The notes under the pieces were generated by a model. The model searched no databases and was not told the DNA's origin. It saw nothing but the letters and a program-made list of their open reading frames with translations. DNA of 64,000 nt from SpSt-333 sp040751955 (GTDB lineage Bacteria; Bacteroidota; Ignavibacteria; UBA10030; UBA8401), in assembly GCA_040751955.1 (NCBI GenBank), contig JBFMFY010000011.1, positions 9,169 to 73,168 on the forward strand, written 5' to 3'. This document shows, piece after piece, positions 60,863 to 64,000 of this stretch (position 1 is its first letter; each line of letters starts with the position of its first letter). A program made the position numbers and the translations under genes.

Positions 60863-62248
60863 ATGGCGTTTTCACTCGAAACCTATAAAGAAATATTTTT
60901 CACGCTGCAGGATTTTGCGTTTGTTATTGATGAGCAAACGAAGGTCCTGGAGCACAATACCAAGGCGGAACAAAAGGGGTTTTCCCACATTCTACTGGCG
61001 GAGTGCTTCGACGAAAAGGGGAATCAGACACTTCAGACCGCAATCAAGAACAATCCGAAAACTTTCCGCTCAGAATTTTATTTCACTCCGCAGGAACATT
61101 ATTTTACGGAAGTCACCGTTTCTTCTCTCAATCTTAATTCACAGCCGAAATACCTCGTCACCGTCCGCGACATTACGCAGCAACACGACAAAGAACTCGA
61201 CCTGCTTCGCTTTTCCGAAGTCATCCATCGTACTGTAAATCCTATCCAGATCACGAACACCGAAGGAAAGATCATCTACGCAAATCCTGCCTACATCAAC
61301 ATCAGCGGTTACACGCGCGAAGAGCTGATCGGAAAAAATCCGAATGTATTGAGCAGCGGCAAGCAGACGAAAGAATTCTGGAAGCGCGTTTGGGCAAAGA
61401 TCCTTACAGGCGAGCAGTGGGTGGGACAGATACAGAACAGAAGGAAGAACGGCGAGTTGTTCCATTCCGAACTTGTCATCTCGCCGATCATCGACGAAAA
61501 TAATAAAGTGATCGGATTTCTCGGAGCACACAGGGATATTACCGAACAGAAGATGCTCGAACAACAATTGCTCCGCGCGCAGAAGATGGAAACATTCGGC
61601 ACCCTTGCCGCCGGCATCGCCCACGAAGTGGGAAATCCTCTCACCTCCATCTCTTCCATCGTGCAGATACTGCAGCGCTCAACGAACGATGATTTCACCA
61701 AAGACAAATTGGAAATGGTGAAGAACCAGATCAATCGCATTACAAAAATCATTCGCGAACTGGTGGACTTCTCCCGCCCGTCGCCGCACGTTGTGCAGGA
61801 TGTGGATGTTAACGCAGTGATGAAAGAAGCGTTAAACATCGTACAGTACGGCAAAAAGGTCCGTTCAATCACATTTAACTCCGATCTTCAACAAAATCTC
61901 CCCCGCGTTGCGGTCGTTTCCGATCAACTGGTGCAGGTCTTCCTCAACATCTTGATGAATGCCGTTGATGCATGTGAGGGAAAATCGAGCAGCATCTCTG
62001 TTAAGACCGAACTGCGCGGCGACGTCATTGATATTACGATGAGCGACACAGGGTGTGGCATTGCCGAAGAGAACGTGCAGAAAATTTTCGATCCGTTCTT
62101 TACAACAAAAGAGGCGGGAAAAGGGACGGGACTCGGATTGTGGGTCAGCCTCGGCATTATTAAAAGTTTTGGCGGAGATATTCATGTGGAAAGCACGCTG
62201 GGTCAAGGAACGACTTTTATTGTAACATTACCGACGAAAGGTGTTTGA
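60863..62248 (+). CDS. PAS-domain sensor histidine kinase (NtrB-like)
   Basis: A 461-residue kinase without membrane helices, so a cytoplasmic sensor. An N-terminal diverged PAS (~8-115) is followed by a PAS-PAC pair (~120-238: NTEGKIIYANPAYINISGY), the HisKA domain with His254 in AAGIAHEVGNPLTS, and the ATPase domain (NILMNAVDACEG; DTGCGI; KGTGLGLWVS). It is followed at once by a sigma-54 activator, its obvious partner. A 422-bp repeat-filled gap precedes it; CAAAATTAAGAAATG is only a weak ribosome site. Confidence 0.92.
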   Translation: MAFSLETYKEIFFTLQDFAFVIDEQTKVLEHNTKAEQKGFSHILLAECFDEKGNQTLQTAIKNNPKTFRSEFYFTPQEHYFTEVTVSSLNLNSQPKYLVTVRDITQQHDKELDLLRFSEVIHRTVNPIQITNTEGKIIYANPAYINISGYTREELIGKNPNVLSSGKQTKEFWKRVWAKILTGEQWVGQIQNRRKNGELFHSELVISPIIDENNKVIGFLGAHRDITEQKMLEQQLLRAQKMETFGTLAAGIAHEVGNPLTSISSIVQILQRSTNDDFTKDKLEMVKNQINRITKIIRELVDFSRPSPHVVQDVDVNAVMKEALNIVQYGKKVRSITFNSDLQQNLPRVAVVSDQLVQVFLNILMNAVDACEGKSSSISVKTELRGDVIDITMSDTGCGIAEENVQKIFDPFFTTKEAGKGTGLGLWVSLGIIKSFGGDIHVESTLGQGTTFIVTLPTKGV

Positions 62249-62249
62249 C

Positions 62250-63623
62250 ATGGCAGAACGAATTTTAGTTGTTGATGATGAAGAGATCATTCGAGAATCG
62301 ATAGCGATGATTCTTGAGAAAGAAGGATACAAAGTAGATAAAGCGGAAAACGGCGGCGTCGCGTTCGACAAAATCTCGTCGATATCGTACGACCTCGTCA
62401 TTTCCGACATCGAAATGCCTGTGATGCGCGGTGTGGAACTGCTGGAGAAGATCACGCAACGCTCGCCACAGACATTCGTTATTATTATTACCGCCTACGC
62501 ATCGGTCGAGACCGCCGTCGGTGCTTTACGCAAAGGAGCGTACGATTATATCCTGAAACCGCTCGAGTTTGACGATCTGCTCATCCGTGTTAAAAAATTA
62601 TTTGAACACCGCAATGTTGTTTTGGAAAATGCGATGCTGAAGCAGGAAATCAACCGCAAATATGATTTCCATAATATTATTGGGAAAAGCGATGCGATGA
62701 AGCGTGTCTTTTCGACGATCGAAAAGGTTTCGTCAAGCGAGGGAAGCGTAATCATCACCGGCACAAGCGGAACCGGAAAAGAACTCGTTGCCCGCGCGAT
62801 CCATTTTCACAGCAATCGCAGGAATAAGCGGTTCGTAGCGGTCAATTGCGGTGCTATTGTTGAGACGTTATTTGAAAGCGAGCTCTTCGGGCACAAAAAA
62901 GGTTCGTTTACAGGTGCGGTAAGCGACAAAGATGGCGTGTTCAAGGTTGCGCACAACGGCACGCTCTTCCTCGACGAGATAAGCGAAATGCCGTTCCAGA
63001 TGCAGGTAAAATTGCTCCGCGCCTTGGAGCAGCGGGAGATCTATCCTGTCGGCAGCAACGACCCAGTCTCGATCGATGTCCGTATCATCGCGGCAACGAA
63101 CAGGAATTTAAAAGAAGAGATTGCAAAAGGAAGATTCAGGGAAGATCTTTACTATCGGTTAAACGTGGTCGAGATCCATCTCCCCGAATTGAAAGAGCGG
63201 ATTGATGATATTCCGCTGCTGGTGAACAGTTTCATCGGCGAACTCCGCACGGAGATGGGAAAAAATATCAAAGGGATCACCAACCAGGCGATGAACGCAC
63301 TGATCCGACATCAATGGAAAGGGCAGGTGCGCGAATTGCAGAATGTAGTCGAGCGCGCCATGATCTTCTGCGACGCGGAATATATCGACGTAAACCATTT
63401 GCCGGAAGATATTCAACGGCTTGTGGATTCTTCAACGCCGTCTGCCCCGGCAGACACTCTGTCGTTGAAGGATGCCGTCCGCAATTTTGAACGGCAGTTC
63501 ATCGAGTCGAAACTGCACGATGCCAATTCAGATAAAGAAAAAGTTGCCGCCGATCTCGGGTTAAGCCTTTCAACGCTGTACCGCAAGATGGAAGAGCTGC
63601 ATATTCCTTTGAAGAATAAGTGA
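62250..63623 (+). CDS. NtrC-family sigma-54 response regulator
   Basis: A 457-residue regulator: receiver domain (Asp53 in VISDIEMPVM), AAA+ sigma-54 activation domain (Walker A GTSGTGKE; GSFTGA loop; DEISEMPFQMQVKLLR) and a C-terminal Fis-type helix-turn-helix (KVAADLGLSLSTLYRKMEE). The loop reads GSFTGA where most activators have GAFTGA; Ser is a known tolerated change. The ATG at 62250 lies one base behind the kinase stop. It may drive sigma-54 promoters such as that of ppdK; this is inference. Confidence 0.94.
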   Translation: MAERILVVDDEEIIRESIAMILEKEGYKVDKAENGGVAFDKISSISYDLVISDIEMPVMRGVELLEKITQRSPQTFVIIITAYASVETAVGALRKGAYDYILKPLEFDDLLIRVKKLFEHRNVVLENAMLKQEINRKYDFHNIIGKSDAMKRVFSTIEKVSSSEGSVIITGTSGTGKELVARAIHFHSNRRNKRFVAVNCGAIVETLFESELFGHKKGSFTGAVSDKDGVFKVAHNGTLFLDEISEMPFQMQVKLLRALEQREIYPVGSNDPVSIDVRIIAATNRNLKEEIAKGRFREDLYYRLNVVEIHLPELKERIDDIPLLVNSFIGELRTEMGKNIKGITNQAMNALIRHQWKGQVRELQNVVERAMIFCDAEYIDVNHLPEDIQRLVDSSTPSAPADTLSLKDAVRNFERQFIESKLHDANSDKEKVAADLGLSLSTLYRKMEELHIPLKNK

Positions 63624-63652
63624 GAGAGATTTCTGAAATATTCATTATTCAT

Positions 63653-63740
63653 GTCCTTTCGAGCGAAGCGAGAAATCTGATTGGCGATTTTGAAAGAGTA
63701 TCTCAGATTCCTCGTCGCTACGCTCCTCGGAATGGAAACA
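63653..63740. repeat. dispersed palindromic repeat
   Basis: TTTCGAGCGAAGCGAGAAAT pairs with the right part CAGATTCCTCGTCGC...CTCGGAAT. The right part matches 22396-22428. Confidence 0.75.
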
Positions 63741-63809
63741 AGGTGGATTTTCCAGAAATCTCTGAGATCAAGTCTGTTTCATGAAGTACAAAATGTTTTT
63801 AATTGATAG

Positions 63810-63912
63810 TTATGGTGAGCGAATCCCAATCGATGTATGTCGGGACGAGTCGAACCATGAACCCTTCGACGCGTCCCGATTAAAAACCAATCGGGACTTG
63901 CTCAATGTGACC
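63810..63912. repeat. dispersed palindromic repeat, partial
   Basis: TATGGTGAGCGAATCCC...GACGCGTCCCGATTAAAA...AATCGGGACTTGCTCA shares the core CCCGATTAAAAA-CAATCGG-ACTTGCTCA with 5729-5860. The ends are diverged. Confidence 0.65.
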
Positions 63913-64000
63913 GGTGTTTTTTCATGTCATTCCCGCGAAAGCGGGAATCCGGAGAAATGGATGCCGACGTACGCCGGCATGTCAAATGTGATATTGTTGT

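Larger units (their letters stand above)
63624..64000. other. 377-bp repeat-rich end of window
   Basis: Behind the regulator gene lie two dispersed repeats (63653-63740, 63810-63912) and two palindromes, ATTCCCGC-GAAA-GCGGGAAT (63929-63948) and the imperfect ATGCCGACGTACGCCGGCAT (63961-63980). No gene is supported. Confidence 0.6.

Noticed and set aside
62250..63623. Direct control of ppdK by the sigma-54 regulator in this window
   Set aside because: The two loci are 58 kb apart and no binding motif of the regulator is known; kept only as a testable idea.
1..64000. tRNA, rRNA or prophage genes
   Set aside because: I found no cloverleaf, no rRNA-like stretch and no phage structural or integrase genes when reading the intergenic regions; a covariance-model scan would be needed to be certain about small RNAs.

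Overview
The window reads like a chromosomal segment of an FCB-group bacterium, probably from the Bacteroidota/Ignavibacteriota/Chlorobi side. Supporting signs are a complete Bat (Bacteroides aerotolerance) operon, a GWxTD-domain lipoprotein, a PafA-type alkaline phosphatase, many signal peptides and outer-membrane proteins, and one promoter matching the Bacteroidota pattern TTG-N20-TAnnTTTG. This placement is inference; no rRNA or tRNA gene is visible. Coding density is high and nearly all genes are on the + strand.

Layout. 1-2235: a multiheme cytochrome of the octaheme tetrathionate reductase (OTR) type, running off the left edge on the - strand, preceded by a MerR regulator with a cysteine-rich 'two-CW' tail and a 47-bp palindrome at its start codon. 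2236-5306: pyruvate phosphate dikinase behind a near-perfect sigma-54 promoter, then a small coiled-coil protein. 5947-18313: a bidirectional NAD-reducing [NiFe] hydrogenase (hoxF, U, Y, H, group 3d type), its maturation protease, hypA, B, F, C, D, E and a NicO-like nickel transporter: almost a complete kit for making and maturing the enzyme. 18394-22280: a nucleotidyltransferase-fold protein, a B12-binding-type radical SAM protein, a methyltransferase and a TPR lipoprotein. 22743-31984: the moxR-DUF58-batABCDE operon, interrupted by a frameshifted four-helix-bundle (23S IVS-type) gene flanked by inverted repeats. 32086-38094: a secreted four-repeat protein of unknown function, transketolase, DUF1761 protein and alkaline phosphatase. 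38228-45512: a compact operon for a giant TPR protein, an outer-membrane barrel, a SPOR protein and an ExbB/ExbD/TonB energising module. 45579-52561: a membrane metallopeptidase fused to TPRs, a GWxTD lipoprotein, a heptosyltransferase-like enzyme, RecD2 and a tiny membrane ORF. 52689-58641: HIT hydrolase, M28 peptidase, and a MarR-controlled stress/aromatic set (two YceI proteins, YjdI, degenerate pirin, small isomerase-like protein, extradiol dioxygenase). 58662-60707: repeats, a lipoprotein and an IS200-type transposase inside an array of perfect hairpins. 60863-63623: a PAS histidine kinase and sigma-54 activator pair.

A second layer is formed by dispersed palindromic repeats: at least eleven 50-130 bp elements with termini of the type GTCAT...ATGAC, a hairpin family of the type GTTTCA...TGAAAC, and two copies of a 20-bp perfect palindrome. 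They sit mainly in gaps inside operons; one has become the N-terminal coding sequence of batC, and others lengthen the apparent reading frames of hoxF and hypD. The strongest candidates for something new are the hairpin array around the IS200-type transposase, the inverted-repeat-flanked four-helix-bundle gene, the TPR/barrel/TonB operon, the four-repeat secreted protein and the MerR palindrome.
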